Assembly (NCBI GenBank): GCA_964542475.1
Contig: CAZIUL010000002.1
Coordinates: 62,001-126,000 of the forward strand
Origin: CAZIUL01 sp964542475
Lineage (GTDB): Bacteria > Planctomycetota > B15-G4 > CAYZWU01
Length of the DNA: 64,000 nt
Direction: 5' to 3'
A program made the translations under genes and the position numbers. This document shows, in pieces, positions 16,501 through 24,496 of this stretch. Numbering within the stretch: position 1 is the stretch's first letter; each line of letters opens with the position of its first letter. Below the pieces are notes generated by a model that made no database searches, had not been told where the DNA came from, and saw only the letters and a list, made by a program, of their open reading frames with translations.

Positions 16501-18823
16501 TAATATTATTCATCATGTTTCTAATTTGTTCCAAAACTGCAGGAGGAGGGTTAAGTAGTTCCGCACGTTTAAGTGCTTCAATGGCTATCTTCTTGTTTCC
16601 TCGTTCTTTTTCCGCCATCGCTTGCAGAAGTATCACTTCGATGTTGTTTTCATCTATTTGCGACAAGAACCACTCGATATATTTAATTGCAGAATCAGGA
16701 TTATGAACATCCGGGTCCGGTGCCAAGAGAAAAAGTCGGATGATTTCCAGATGAACCATGTTGTTTTTCTGATACTTAGTTGCGTACTTTTCAAGTACGC
16801 CTAAGGCATCCCGGAATCTCTGCTCACCAATCAATAGAGAGCTATAAAGCGGGACTATATCCTGGTTGTATGGTTCGATCGCAAGACCTTTTTCCAGAAG
16901 TGTGATTATTGTGTCCTTGTCTTCGCCTAACCGTATCTTGTAATTGGCTGCCTTCAGATACTGATCTGCTGTGTCAAGCTTCCCCTTTGTTGATAAGGTT
17001 TTCTCCATTATATCATTCTGTTTTCGATATAGTTCCGTCATGTGATCTGAGTTGAAATCGATCGACGGACAAGCAATTCGAGGAATATAGCTTTTTATAT
17101 CGAAGTCTGGTGATCGCTTGGATTGATGACACATTGTAGAACACAGTTTACCCAGTTTATCAGGTTGGATGGATAGAGTGCCGTGGGAAGGTAAGGTTAA
17201 AAAATCATTAACATGATTCTCCAGTAGCCCGTGGCACACGTTACAATCCACTGATCTGAATCTTTCCGGGGCTGGCGGATACCAGTAACCGCTTTTCGAA
17301 CGGTATCCCGTAGAGTGGCAGCCTGAGCAGGTTGGATTACATTCACATTGCATACGCTGCACAGGTTCGAATGCGGTGCTGTGCTTGGTTTTCTTCCAGT
17401 GTTCAAATTGTACCGGATGGCATATGCTGCAGCTTTGTGGATCGAGAAGTTTAATGTCATCGAGTTTATCTAACCTTTCCATCCAGTTCTTTTCAATTGT
17501 ATCTTCGAGCCCTTTCACTATTTCACTCAAGGACTGGACGTGTTTTCTCCAAACAGCCCCCGCTGTTCCACTTTGGTCTGATACGAACGTACTGATTGGA
17601 ATATAACAGCATTCAAAGTGGTTTCCTTTGCAGTCCCGCTCGAGCTCTTCGATCTTTTCAGGTAGAATTGAAATCAAATTAACATATTTTCTGAATAGTA
17701 TACCATCTTTGGTGTTTTTTGCACGTTTGTACAGCAGATCGGGGTCTTTTGTTCGGTAGTGTTCAGTCAGACGGCGGTGTTCGCTTTTTACTTTTAACAG
17801 TCTATTTTTAATGCCTTCTAGCATTGTTTTGTCGCCAAGAACATCATCGTTTAATCCGGATAAATAGTAATTTACATGACCAATAACCTCGCAGCCGGAT
17901 TTTGTGGTGGCGTTTACCTTCCTATTCTCAATGTTGTAATTGTTTTGAATAGAAATACTGTTTCCCAGCACAAGATCTATTCCTGTGGAATTAAGTATTT
18001 CCTTATTAAGCTTGGGTGTGAGCTGAGAAAGTGCCAGAATAAAATCCGCACCCTCTTCACGAAGCGTGGTAATGATCGAGGTAACGCACGATTCTGGGTC
18101 GATAACTTCATACTCTTTATTTTTAAAAAGGCTGGCCAGCGGCACGACTTCGGTTTCTTTCACTTTGGGTGCATTATCACCGTCTGTTTTACTCACCTCT
18201 TTTTGAATCGTGATATTTTGACCAATAAAACCTGTAATGCATACATCGAAACCGTTCAGCTCTTGCCTGATGTAAGGGGCGAAAACCGGTTTTTTGTCGC
18301 CTTTCTTCACGAGGTTCGCACATACAAAAGGAATTTCATCATCGGAGTTCCACTTTAAAAAATAATCGACTCCGAATTCAACCAGATCGTTGTTTCCCGG
18401 AAGTGCCGCAATTGGTTTCAAGGCTTTTATCACTTCAGGAATAAGTTCCGTTTCATGTTTTCGTATTGCGGAAGTTAATACATCTTCTTTATTTGGAACA
18501 TCGGCGCATAAATCGCCTATCAGGAAAAACGCCGAGTCTACGTCTTCATTTCTTAGATTATCTAATCGCTGTGCAGCACCCAGAAGTCCGAATCCTCTTG
18601 AAGGATTGCATGGAATATTGTTTAATTCGCCATTTGGCATACACAAGAAATAAAAGCTAAGATTCCCTTCTTTCGCAGTAAAATAAGATGTTTCCCCGGA
18701 TGATAATCCACTCGATCCCTTGTCCAATGGCGATTGTTTTTCTTTGCAGCCGGGAAGATATACAAAGCCAAACAAAAGAACCATTAATAGCGACAAACAT
18801 TTAATCAGTAGGGTACTATGCAT
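16496..18823 (-). CDS. Degenerate UshA-like phosphoesterase fused to tetraheme cytochrome c554-like domain and TPRs
   Basis: A 775-residue lipoprotein (lipobox LPGC, Cys26). Residues ~55-330 follow the layout of 5'-nucleotidase-type metallophosphoesterases (IGDL at 102, PGNND at 142, then a block ending LALSQ), but the expected metal ligands are changed: the first D-x-H motif is MPNG, GNHE is GNND, and GLSH is ALSQ. Residues ~455-600 hold four heme motifs: CSICH 465, CSGCH 499, CNVCH 527 and the rarer CSTMCH 561, as in cytochrome c554-like tetrahemes. The last ~160 residues are TPR-like. ATG 18823 has GGAG 8 nt upstream. Likely a periplasmic electron-transfer protein. Confidence 0.75.
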   Translation of the reverse strand: MHSTLLIKCLSLLMVLLFGFVYLPGCKEKQSPLDKGSSGLSSGETSYFTAKEGNLSFYFLCMPNGELNNIPCNPSRGFGLLGAAQRLDNLRNEDVDSAFFLIGDLCADVPNKEDVLTSAIRKHETELIPEVIKALKPIAALPGNNDLVEFGVDYFLKWNSDDEIPFVCANLVKKGDKKPVFAPYIRQELNGFDVCITGFIGQNITIQKEVSKTDGDNAPKVKETEVVPLASLFKNKEYEVIDPESCVTSIITTLREEGADFILALSQLTPKLNKEILNSTGIDLVLGNSISIQNNYNIENRKVNATTKSGCEVIGHVNYYLSGLNDDVLGDKTMLEGIKNRLLKVKSEHRRLTEHYRTKDPDLLYKRAKNTKDGILFRKYVNLISILPEKIEELERDCKGNHFECCYIPISTFVSDQSGTAGAVWRKHVQSLSEIVKGLEDTIEKNWMERLDKLDDIKLLDPQSCSICHPVQFEHWKKTKHSTAFEPVQRMQCECNPTCSGCHSTGYRSKSGYWYPPAPERFRSVDCNVCHGLLENHVNDFLTLPSHGTLSIQPDKLGKLCSTMCHQSKRSPDFDIKSYIPRIACPSIDFNSDHMTELYRKQNDIMEKTLSTKGKLDTADQYLKAANYKIRLGEDKDTIITLLEKGLAIEPYNQDIVPLYSSLLIGEQRFRDALGVLEKYATKYQKNNMVHLEIIRLFLLAPDPDVHNPDSAIKYIEWFLSQIDENNIEVILLQAMAEKERGNKKIAIEALKRAELLNPPPAVLEQIRNMMNNIN

Positions 18824-18956
18824 AGGAAACACTCCACTTCTAATATCTAATCAAATTAGCGCTGCCGATAGAACCTGTTGGCATTAAATCTGATACGGGT
18901 CTTTGGTCGAATGCTAATAACCGCCGAAACATAAATAACCACGATAGGGATAACGC

Positions 18957-20255
18957 TTATCGTCCCTGCTTCCTAGCGTTTTCGGTTGTTTTATTGGAAA
19001 GGTACTCATTATTTATATTTATTGCGCAGAACCGGCCGCACATTGAGCATTCCTTGTCTGTTCCGGAATCGCTGTCCCCACGGTATTCTTTGGCAAGAGC
19101 AGGATCAATCGCGAGATCGAACATTGTATTCCAGTCGAGGTTTTTTCGAGCTATTGACATGGCACGATCTTTGTCCATAGCATTCTTGAGTCCCTTAGCC
19201 ATATCTCCTGAATGGGCGGCTATTCTTGCGGCAATGACTCCCTGCCTTACATCATCAAGCGTTGGAAGCCTCAGGTGTTCTCCCGGCGTCACATAGCAAA
19301 GAAAGTCAGCGCCTGCAGCAGCTGCCGCAGCCCCTCCTATAGCTGAGGTAATATGATCATAGCCGGGAGCAATATCTGTCGTGAGGGGCCCGAGAACGTA
19401 AAAGGGGGCGTTATTACACATCTTCTTCTGTATCATGATATTGAAGGCCACCTCGTCCAGTGGTACATGCCCCGGACCCTCGATCATGCATTGAACTCCC
19501 CTCTCGAATGCCTTAAGCGACAGCTTTGCCAGTGTGTGAAGCTCATCGAGCTGCAGCTTGTCTGTTGCATCACAAACCGACCCGGGGCGAAGCCCGTCAC
19601 CAAGGCTTAATGTCATGTCATATTCCAGTGCAAGGTCGAGTAACCTGTCATACTGGGCGTAAAGAGGGTTTTCTTCTCCATGCATGTTCATCCATGATGC
19701 AAGTAGGCTCCCACCTCTGGATACAATCCCCATCAGGCGGTCGTTTTGTGTGATGGACGGCAGTAGATCAAGCGTGACACCGCAGTGAACAGTAATAAAA
19801 TCAACGCCGGATTCTCCATGCTTTCGGATTACATCAAAAAATGTTTCGGGATCGAGATCAGCAATATCCTTGTCATGTACCGCCTGATACAAAGGCACCG
19901 TTCCAAGCGGAATGGTCGACTTTTCTATTATCTTTTTCCTGATGTAATCCAGATCGCCACCGGTTGAGAGGTCCATGACCGCATCCGCTCCGGCTTCCGT
20001 TGCTATTTTTAACTTCTGCAGTTCGTCATCCAGGTCGGTATGATGAGGAGAGGTTCCGATGTTGGCGTTGACCTTTGTCTTCAAACCTTCGCCGATTCCA
20101 ACCGGCTCGAAAGAACGGAGCTTGTTCTTGGGCAACACAACTTTACCGCTTGCTATCAGATCCATAAGCCTTGCCGGATCGATGCCTTCTGTTTCCGCAA
20201 CCTTGGCCATATCGGACGTAATCAAGCCTTTTCGGGCTTCGATGAGCTGAGTCAT
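18957..20255 (-). CDS. thiC: Phosphomethylpyrimidine synthase ThiC (or its paralogue BzaF)
   Basis: A 432-residue radical-SAM enzyme. ThiC converts aminoimidazole ribotide to HMP-phosphate for thiamine; the close paralogue BzaF makes 5-hydroxybenzimidazole for cobamides. Visible: KVNANIGTS, MDLSTGGDLD, IEGPGHVPLDE, APGYDHITSAIGGA, and the C-terminal cluster motif CSMCGRFCA (C-x2-C-x4-C). The short length fits the anaerobe/archaeal form. GGAGG precedes the ATG. No TPP riboswitch is visible upstream, where the leader instead holds a palindromic repeat. The gene upstream on the same strand is under a cobalamin riboswitch, so BzaF is a real alternative; sequence by eye cannot decide. Confidence 0.85.
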   Translation of the reverse strand: MTQLIEARKGLITSDMAKVAETEGIDPARLMDLIASGKVVLPKNKLRSFEPVGIGEGLKTKVNANIGTSPHHTDLDDELQKLKIATEAGADAVMDLSTGGDLDYIRKKIIEKSTIPLGTVPLYQAVHDKDIADLDPETFFDVIRKHGESGVDFITVHCGVTLDLLPSITQNDRLMGIVSRGGSLLASWMNMHGEENPLYAQYDRLLDLALEYDMTLSLGDGLRPGSVCDATDKLQLDELHTLAKLSLKAFERGVQCMIEGPGHVPLDEVAFNIMIQKKMCNNAPFYVLGPLTTDIAPGYDHITSAIGGAAAAAAGADFLCYVTPGEHLRLPTLDDVRQGVIAARIAAHSGDMAKGLKNAMDKDRAMSIARKNLDWNTMFDLAIDPALAKEYRGDSDSGTDKECSMCGRFCAININNEYLSNKTTENARKQGR

Positions 20256-20381
20256 GGCAAAATGCCTCCGAATATGAAAGCCGGAAGATGACCGGTTTTC
20301 AGCGATAAGTTAAAACCGGTCTATTCTACATGCTAAATCGTGATTTTTCAAGCATGCAAAAGGATCTGGCTCAGAAGCATC

Positions 20382-20560
20382 TAGCCCGCATATTTCATAC
20401 TCATCTGCTGCGACACCGTAAACTGTGGTGTGGCTGCGTTTCATGTCAGGAGGCGATCCTCAGCCTGTAATAAACAGGCCTGCGGTCGCCTCCTGACATG
20501 CGCCTTGCCACACCACAGTTTACGGCACCTCGCGACGAAGAGTATGAAACATGCGGGCTG
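20382..20560 (+). repeat. Dispersed ~180-bp palindromic repeat, copy 2
   Basis: The arms begin TAGCCCGCATATTTCATACTC and end AGTATGAAACATGCGGGCT; the centre is CCTGTAATAAACAGG. Same orientation as the 42912 copy. It lies between the beta-propeller stop and thiC, filling most of the 324-bp gap there. A transcript would fold into one long hairpin. Confidence 0.85.
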
Positions 20561-20579
20561 GCAGCGAATTACAGGTTTC

Positions 20580-22043
20580 CTACAGTATCTTGAGAACATG
20601 CAGGTTCGACGGCCTCCTTTTCATGTCGTAATCCTGTGTTAGACCCTGAAAATATACTTCCAGGCCTGAAATGAGCGGATCGTTGGGAACCGCAAAAACC
20701 GGGATAGGAAGCGTGTTGTCGGCTTCGAAGCTATCATTGACAAGGACGAACAATGGGAAACCGAGATCGAGGTTGAAGGCGGGAAACTGGAGCGTCCCCT
20801 TGGTCAGAGACAGGATCAACAAACCGATACACAATTCCTCCCCACCGATCATGTTCAGCTCGATATTACCGCCCAACGAAACTTCATCGGTTCCGTCGAG
20901 CAGCAGCCCGTACATGGGAACCTTGACAACAACATATACCTTGGGCAGGTTCTGGCTGCTCACATAGACCTTTTCGCCGTCAGGGGTGAACACGGCTTCA
21001 TTGAGCTGGCTTGAGTTCAGAGGGTCCAGGTTCAGAGATGTCAGAGCGCAACCCGCCTTGCGGCCCGCGATTTTTATTGTGGATGAATAAACTTCGAGGT
21101 TTGTGACAACAAGTGTATTTTGGCCATTAGGGCTGCCGCCGATCCCGTGTTCCAGCCTGGTTGCGTAAGGCTCGACCGTGGACAGGTCGATTGTACGCGT
21201 CTTCGCCGGCGGGGACGAGTTCAGATCAACTTCGTACAGAGCTGCGTCGCCCGTAAGGTCCCCATCGCTGACGGTAACATAGGCTAACCCATTCCAGTTC
21301 GTGACCACAACGTCATTCGCCGAGGGAGCCCACATGTAAAAATTGTCATCGAGAACCACGGTTTCCACTTGCGAGGGGTTGTTCAGGTCAAGAATGCTCA
21401 GAACCGCGCCGTGAACCGAATCACAGCCGGGTATTATGAGCATGTTGTTATAACGAGTCATTCTGGTGTTGAACATGGCAGCGCTGTATTCATCGACTAT
21501 GCACAGGTAATCAGGTCCGGGCTCTGTGTCGATCTTGTATATTTCCCCTTCGTTTACCGTGCAGACATAAAGGTACCTGTTGGCGGGGCCCATGGCCATT
21601 CCGGATGGGAAGCGGGTGTCAAACGGCGGTCCCGGGTCAGGGAGTTCCACTGTGTTCTCAATCGAGAGATCAGGCCTTAGCACCGTTACGCTGTTTCCGT
21701 TGCTGTTACTCACAAAAATAAGCTCGATCTCGTCGTAGTCACCGAGTTTGAACTCGATCTCCTGGGGCCGTTTGCCAACGATCTGCTCGCCTGCAATTGT
21801 ATCGTTTGAGGTGTCGATCATGACGATCCTCTCGTTGTCATTTGGAGCATAAGCGCCGGAGATCGCAACGAAAAGATATGATCCATCCGGCGACACCTTC
21901 ATCCCGAAGGCATAATCCGACGAGCCTTGATAATCGTCCAGGTTTATTTCGTGCAACAGCTCCTGGGCAGGAATGTAAGCGGATCCTGAGAACAAAAACA
22001 CGACCACAAAAATTAAAACGGTACACTTGAAATAACGGTACAT
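20580..22043 (-). CDS. Secreted beta-propeller protein under cobalamin riboswitch control
   Basis: A 487-residue exported protein: signal peptide at 1-26 (KCTVLIFVVVFLFSGSAYI), then repeated blades of YVTN/YncE type (SPDGSYLFVAIS; NRYLYVCTVNEGEIYKID; TPDGEKVYVSSQNLPKVYV), and a separate ~110-residue C-terminal beta domain containing PIPVFAVPNDP. ATG 22043 has AAAGGAGG just upstream; the longer frame is not needed. The leader holds a cobalamin riboswitch and terminator, so expression should fall when cobalamin is plentiful. This implies a role in acquiring or sparing cobamide, perhaps binding it outside the cell, but no B12-protein motif is visible. Confidence 0.75.
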   Translation of the reverse strand: MYRYFKCTVLIFVVVFLFSGSAYIPAQELLHEINLDDYQGSSDYAFGMKVSPDGSYLFVAISGAYAPNDNERIVMIDTSNDTIAGEQIVGKRPQEIEFKLGDYDEIELIFVSNSNGNSVTVLRPDLSIENTVELPDPGPPFDTRFPSGMAMGPANRYLYVCTVNEGEIYKIDTEPGPDYLCIVDEYSAAMFNTRMTRYNNMLIIPGCDSVHGAVLSILDLNNPSQVETVVLDDNFYMWAPSANDVVVTNWNGLAYVTVSDGDLTGDAALYEVDLNSSPPAKTRTIDLSTVEPYATRLEHGIGGSPNGQNTLVVTNLEVYSSTIKIAGRKAGCALTSLNLDPLNSSQLNEAVFTPDGEKVYVSSQNLPKVYVVVKVPMYGLLLDGTDEVSLGGNIELNMIGGEELCIGLLILSLTKGTLQFPAFNLDLGFPLFVLVNDSFEADNTLPIPVFAVPNDPLISGLEVYFQGLTQDYDMKRRPSNLHVLKIL

Positions 22044-22137
22044 TGGGGACCTCCTTTCATGAGTTTCCACGCTGGATACAAATCACCGGCTGCTAAGGCC
22101 TTCGCCGAAAGGAGGAGCAAGAATGGAATCGGTGTCT

Positions 22138-22183
22138 CGGAAAAAAAACAACCCCGAGCCGATGATGATGATTGGCCTGGGGT
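22138..22183 (-). terminator. Intrinsic terminator of the cobalamin riboswitch
   Basis: On the minus strand, CCCCAGGCC, a loop, GGCTCGGGG, then a run of eight or more T. It lies between the riboswitch and the beta-propeller start, as expected for transcriptional attenuation. Confidence 0.7.
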
Positions 22184-22239
22184 CAGTTTCATCATTGCAC
22201 CGGTTCACTTCACTTGTTCCACGAAGATCTAGTGAACGG

Positions 22240-22450
22240 ATCAGCGAGGCAGGTTTTCTGACTTTTGGATCATCCTCGGGTCGCGCCTTCCCGCGGCCTC
22301 TCCGGTCCGTTTAAGCCGGTTTAAGCCGTAGTGACATGATTGCGACCGTTGTTACCAATTACAGCGGCGGGTCCGTGATGGCTTTTCACCATCTTCCCTT
22401 GGAGCACGTCGAAAGCATGATTTCACAGCTTTCAAAGTGCCGAAAACCTC
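22240..22450 (-). promoter_or_regulatory. Cobalamin riboswitch
   Basis: Reading the minus strand: the conserved core GGACCCGCCGCTGTAA near 22365, ATGTCACTACGG near 22330, and the closing B12-box region AAGTCAGAAAACCTGCC at about 22250-22265, in the right order and spacing for the AdoCbl/cobalamin aptamer. A terminator and the beta-propeller gene follow. Confidence 0.9.
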
Positions 22451-22674
22451 GCTGAGGGGATAGCCGGAAATATCCGGGTATCCCGCCTGAATCTAACGAT
22501 ACAGGCACTCAAAGGCTAAGCCTTGAGCCGGTAGACACAAAAAAAAGAACAATTCAGCCCGTTCCAAAAATGCTTAACCCGGGCAGCTTGGCTTGTTTTT
22601 TTCGCCAAGAGATTTCAATATACAAGAGATGACTTTCTGTTCAAGTAAGTATTCTTGATTTTTTAAGATTCAGC
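22451..22674 (-). other. Non-coding spacer upstream of the riboswitch
   Basis: No gene. On the minus strand it holds a hairpin (GGGATACCCGGATATTTCCGG region, 22459-22487) just before the aptamer. A stem with a T-rich loop (CTTGGC/GCCAAG) lies near 22590. nadA ends at its right edge. A promoter for the riboswitch transcript must lie here but is not clear. Confidence 0.4.
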
Positions 22675-23727
22675 TCATCTTATTTCCAGCATCCTGCTCA
22701 GCGCTGTTCGGGCATGTTTCTTTGTGGCGGGATCAACATCTACGCGGAAGGAGTCTGTGGACAGGTTTTCGAGAGTCTCGCGAAGGTTGCCCAGGTTGAT
22801 CTTGTACATATTGGGGCATAAAGACCGTGCGAGCGGCAGCACTGTTTTGCTTCCTCCGTACCGATGATTCAGGTACTCCACCATGTTTATCTCGGTTCCG
22901 ACGACGGTTGTGGATCCTTCGGGCGCATCTTCAATGAAACGGTGCATGAATGCGGTTGAGCCGCTGTAATCCGACATTGAAACCACTTCACGCGGACACT
23001 CGGGATGTACAACTACAGCCGCGCCCGGCTCCTCTTTTCTCGCTTCAGCGATCTGCTCAGTCGTAAAGTACGTGTGAACATGGCAGTACCCTTTCCAGAG
23101 TATCAAACGGGTCGAGGCGGTCATCCTTGCCATGTTTTCATCGTGCTCGCGCGATGGATCGTAAAGAACCCTTTGCTGCATGGGTATCTTGAGAAGATCG
23201 GCTGTGTTCATCCCAAGGTGTTCATCCGGCAGAAAAAGGATCGCATCGCCGCGCTCGAAAGCCCATTTAAACGCTTTATGGGCGTTTGAAGAGGTGCAAA
23301 CCAACCCTCCCATTCGGCCGCAAAACGCCTTTACCTCGGAAGTGGTGTTCATATAGGCCACCGGGATTACCTTTTTCCCAATGGCCTTGCCCGCAAGATC
23401 GAAAGCTCTCTCTACTTCCTCGATATCAGCCATGTCCGCCATTGGGCAGCCCGCCCCGCGACATGGATGAAACACACTCTGGTGTGGGGAACGCAGGATA
23501 TCCGCGCTCTCAGCCATGAATGCCACTCCGCAAAAAACGATATAGCGTGCCGAGTCGGAAGCCGCTGCGAGCGCAGACAATCCGTACGAATCTCCGAGGT
23601 GGTCGGAAAGCAAAGAAACACGGAGACGCTGATAATAATGGCCAAGAATCAGAAGCTCGTTTCCAAGGGCATTCCTGATCTCGTTTATGACGTTCAGGTT
23701 TTCCTTGTCCTGCCGGTCGATGTCCAC
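22675..23727 (-). CDS. nadA: Quinolinate synthase
   Basis: A 350-residue [4Fe-4S] enzyme that condenses iminoaspartate with dihydroxyacetone phosphate to quinolinate, the first committed step of de novo NAD. Motifs: LGHYYQ, DSYGLS, VFCGVAFMAE, YMNTTSEVKAFCG, and cluster cysteines in that block, in HPECPREV and in SLCPNM. The GTG start at 23727 has GGAAGG 8 nt upstream. An Nfu-type iron-sulfur protein lies 15 nt upstream in the same direction, consistent with cluster delivery. nadB and nadC are not in this window. Confidence 0.93.
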   Translation of the reverse strand: MDIDRQDKENLNVINEIRNALGNELLILGHYYQRLRVSLLSDHLGDSYGLSALAAASDSARYIVFCGVAFMAESADILRSPHQSVFHPCRGAGCPMADMADIEEVERAFDLAGKAIGKKVIPVAYMNTTSEVKAFCGRMGGLVCTSSNAHKAFKWAFERGDAILFLPDEHLGMNTADLLKIPMQQRVLYDPSREHDENMARMTASTRLILWKGYCHVHTYFTTEQIAEARKEEPGAAVVVHPECPREVVSMSDYSGSTAFMHRFIEDAPEGSTTVVGTEINMVEYLNHRYGGSKTVLPLARSLCPNMYKINLGNLRETLENLSTDSFRVDVDPATKKHARTALSRMLEIR

Positions 23728-23742
23728 GAGAAAGCCTTCCTG

Positions 23743-23973
23743 TCAAACTGCTTCAACGGATTTGACTTCAGGTATGGTTTGTTTCAACCTCTGCTCCACC
23801 CCGTTTTTCAAGGTGTAAACGGCGCCAGGACAGCCGTGGCACGCCCCTTTCAGCTGGACCTTTACTACTCCGTCATCGAGAACATCCACCAGCTCGATAT
23901 CGCCTCCATCAGCCTGTAGCATCGGGCGTATCTCCTCGATAACGCTTTGAACCCTTTCTCTAAGATCAGACAT
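23743..23973 (-). CDS. NifU C-terminal domain (Nfu-type) iron-sulfur carrier
   Basis: A 76-residue stand-alone Nfu domain. The core signatures are MLQADGGDIELVDV and GACHGCPGA, whose C-x-x-C binds a bridging [4Fe-4S] cluster for delivery to apo-enzymes. AAGGA precedes the ATG. It forms a two-gene unit with nadA, itself a [4Fe-4S] enzyme and a plausible client. Confidence 0.9.
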   Translation of the reverse strand: MSDLRERVQSVIEEIRPMLQADGGDIELVDVLDDGVVKVQLKGACHGCPGAVYTLKNGVEQRLKQTIPEVKSVEAV

Positions 23974-23995
23974 TTTTTGCTTCCTTAATCAGAGT

Positions 23996-24032
23996 AAACG
24001 CCCCGCTCGTCTTCAAGCAGGGCGTTTTGTTG
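23996..24032. terminator. Terminator hairpin downstream of the tRNA genes
   Basis: CGCCCCGC and GCAGGGCG form a GC-rich stem followed by TTTTGTTGTT on the plus strand. It separates the minus-strand tRNAs from nfu-nadA and is probably bidirectional. Confidence 0.55.
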
Positions 24033-24033
24033 T

Positions 24034-24108
24034 TGGTGGGCCGTAGTGGACTTGAACCACTGACTTCTACCGTGTGAAGATAGCACTCTACCGCTGAGTT
24101 AACGGCCC
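24034..24108 (-). tRNA. tRNA-Val (anticodon CAC)
   Basis: A full cloverleaf reads on the minus strand: acceptor GGGCCGT paired to ACGGCCC, D arm ACTCAGCGGTAGAGT, anticodon stem CTATC/GGTAG around TTCACAC, T arm AGTGG-TTCAAGT-CCACT, discriminator A, and an encoded CCA. The anticodon CAC reads GUG. Confidence 0.93.
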
Positions 24109-24195
24109 TGTTGACAGGACTTATCGTATTTCAATGATCAGCTGCGGGATTAGTCACGCTGTGCGCCCGGATTTTGATCAAAGCCGGTTATTACT

Positions 24196-24284
24196 TGGTG
24201 CCAGAGGGGGGACTCGAACCCCCACGCTTCGTGAAAAGCTTCGGATTTTGAGTCCGACGCGTCTGCCAGTTCCGCCACTCTGGC
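24196..24284 (-). tRNA. tRNA-Leu (anticodon CAA)
   Basis: A class II tRNA with a long variable arm: acceptor GCCAGAG paired to CTCTGGC, anticodon stem TCGGA/TCCGA around CTCAAAA (anticodon CAA, reads UUG), variable stem GCTTTTCACGAAGC, T arm GGGGG-TTCGAGT-CCCCC, and an encoded CCA. It precedes tRNA-Val in the same direction. Confidence 0.93.
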
Positions 24285-24413
24285 ATCCGGTTAGTTGTAT
24301 TCGTAAAGAGCTGCTTTCTCCTGTCGCACTGTGGCGCAAATCAAGCGAAAAAAGGAGAGTAACCGTTTTGTGTTCCGCGGTCAAGAGCGAGTGTTGCTAA
24401 ATATTGAACCCTC

Positions 24414-24480
24414 GACCCGCTTATTTCATACACTTCGTCGCGAGGTGCCGCAGCAGAAGAAGATGAAATATGCGGGCTAA
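24414..24480 (-). repeat. Internally deleted copy of the palindromic repeat
   Basis: 67 bp: left terminus (CCCGCTTATTTCATACAC, CTTCGTCGCGAGGTGCCG) joined directly to the right terminus (CAGCAGAAGAAGATGAAATATGCGGGCTAA). The junction lies at TGCCG, which occurs in both arms of full copies, so the ~115-bp middle was probably lost between short direct repeats. Same orientation as copy 1. Confidence 0.8.
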
Positions 24481-24496
24481 ACCACTGAGCCTTCGG

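Noticed and set aside
20256..20380. A TPP riboswitch ahead of thiC
   Set aside because: No CTGAGA...ACCTGA core could be found on the minus strand; only a normal ribosome-binding site and a repeat are present.
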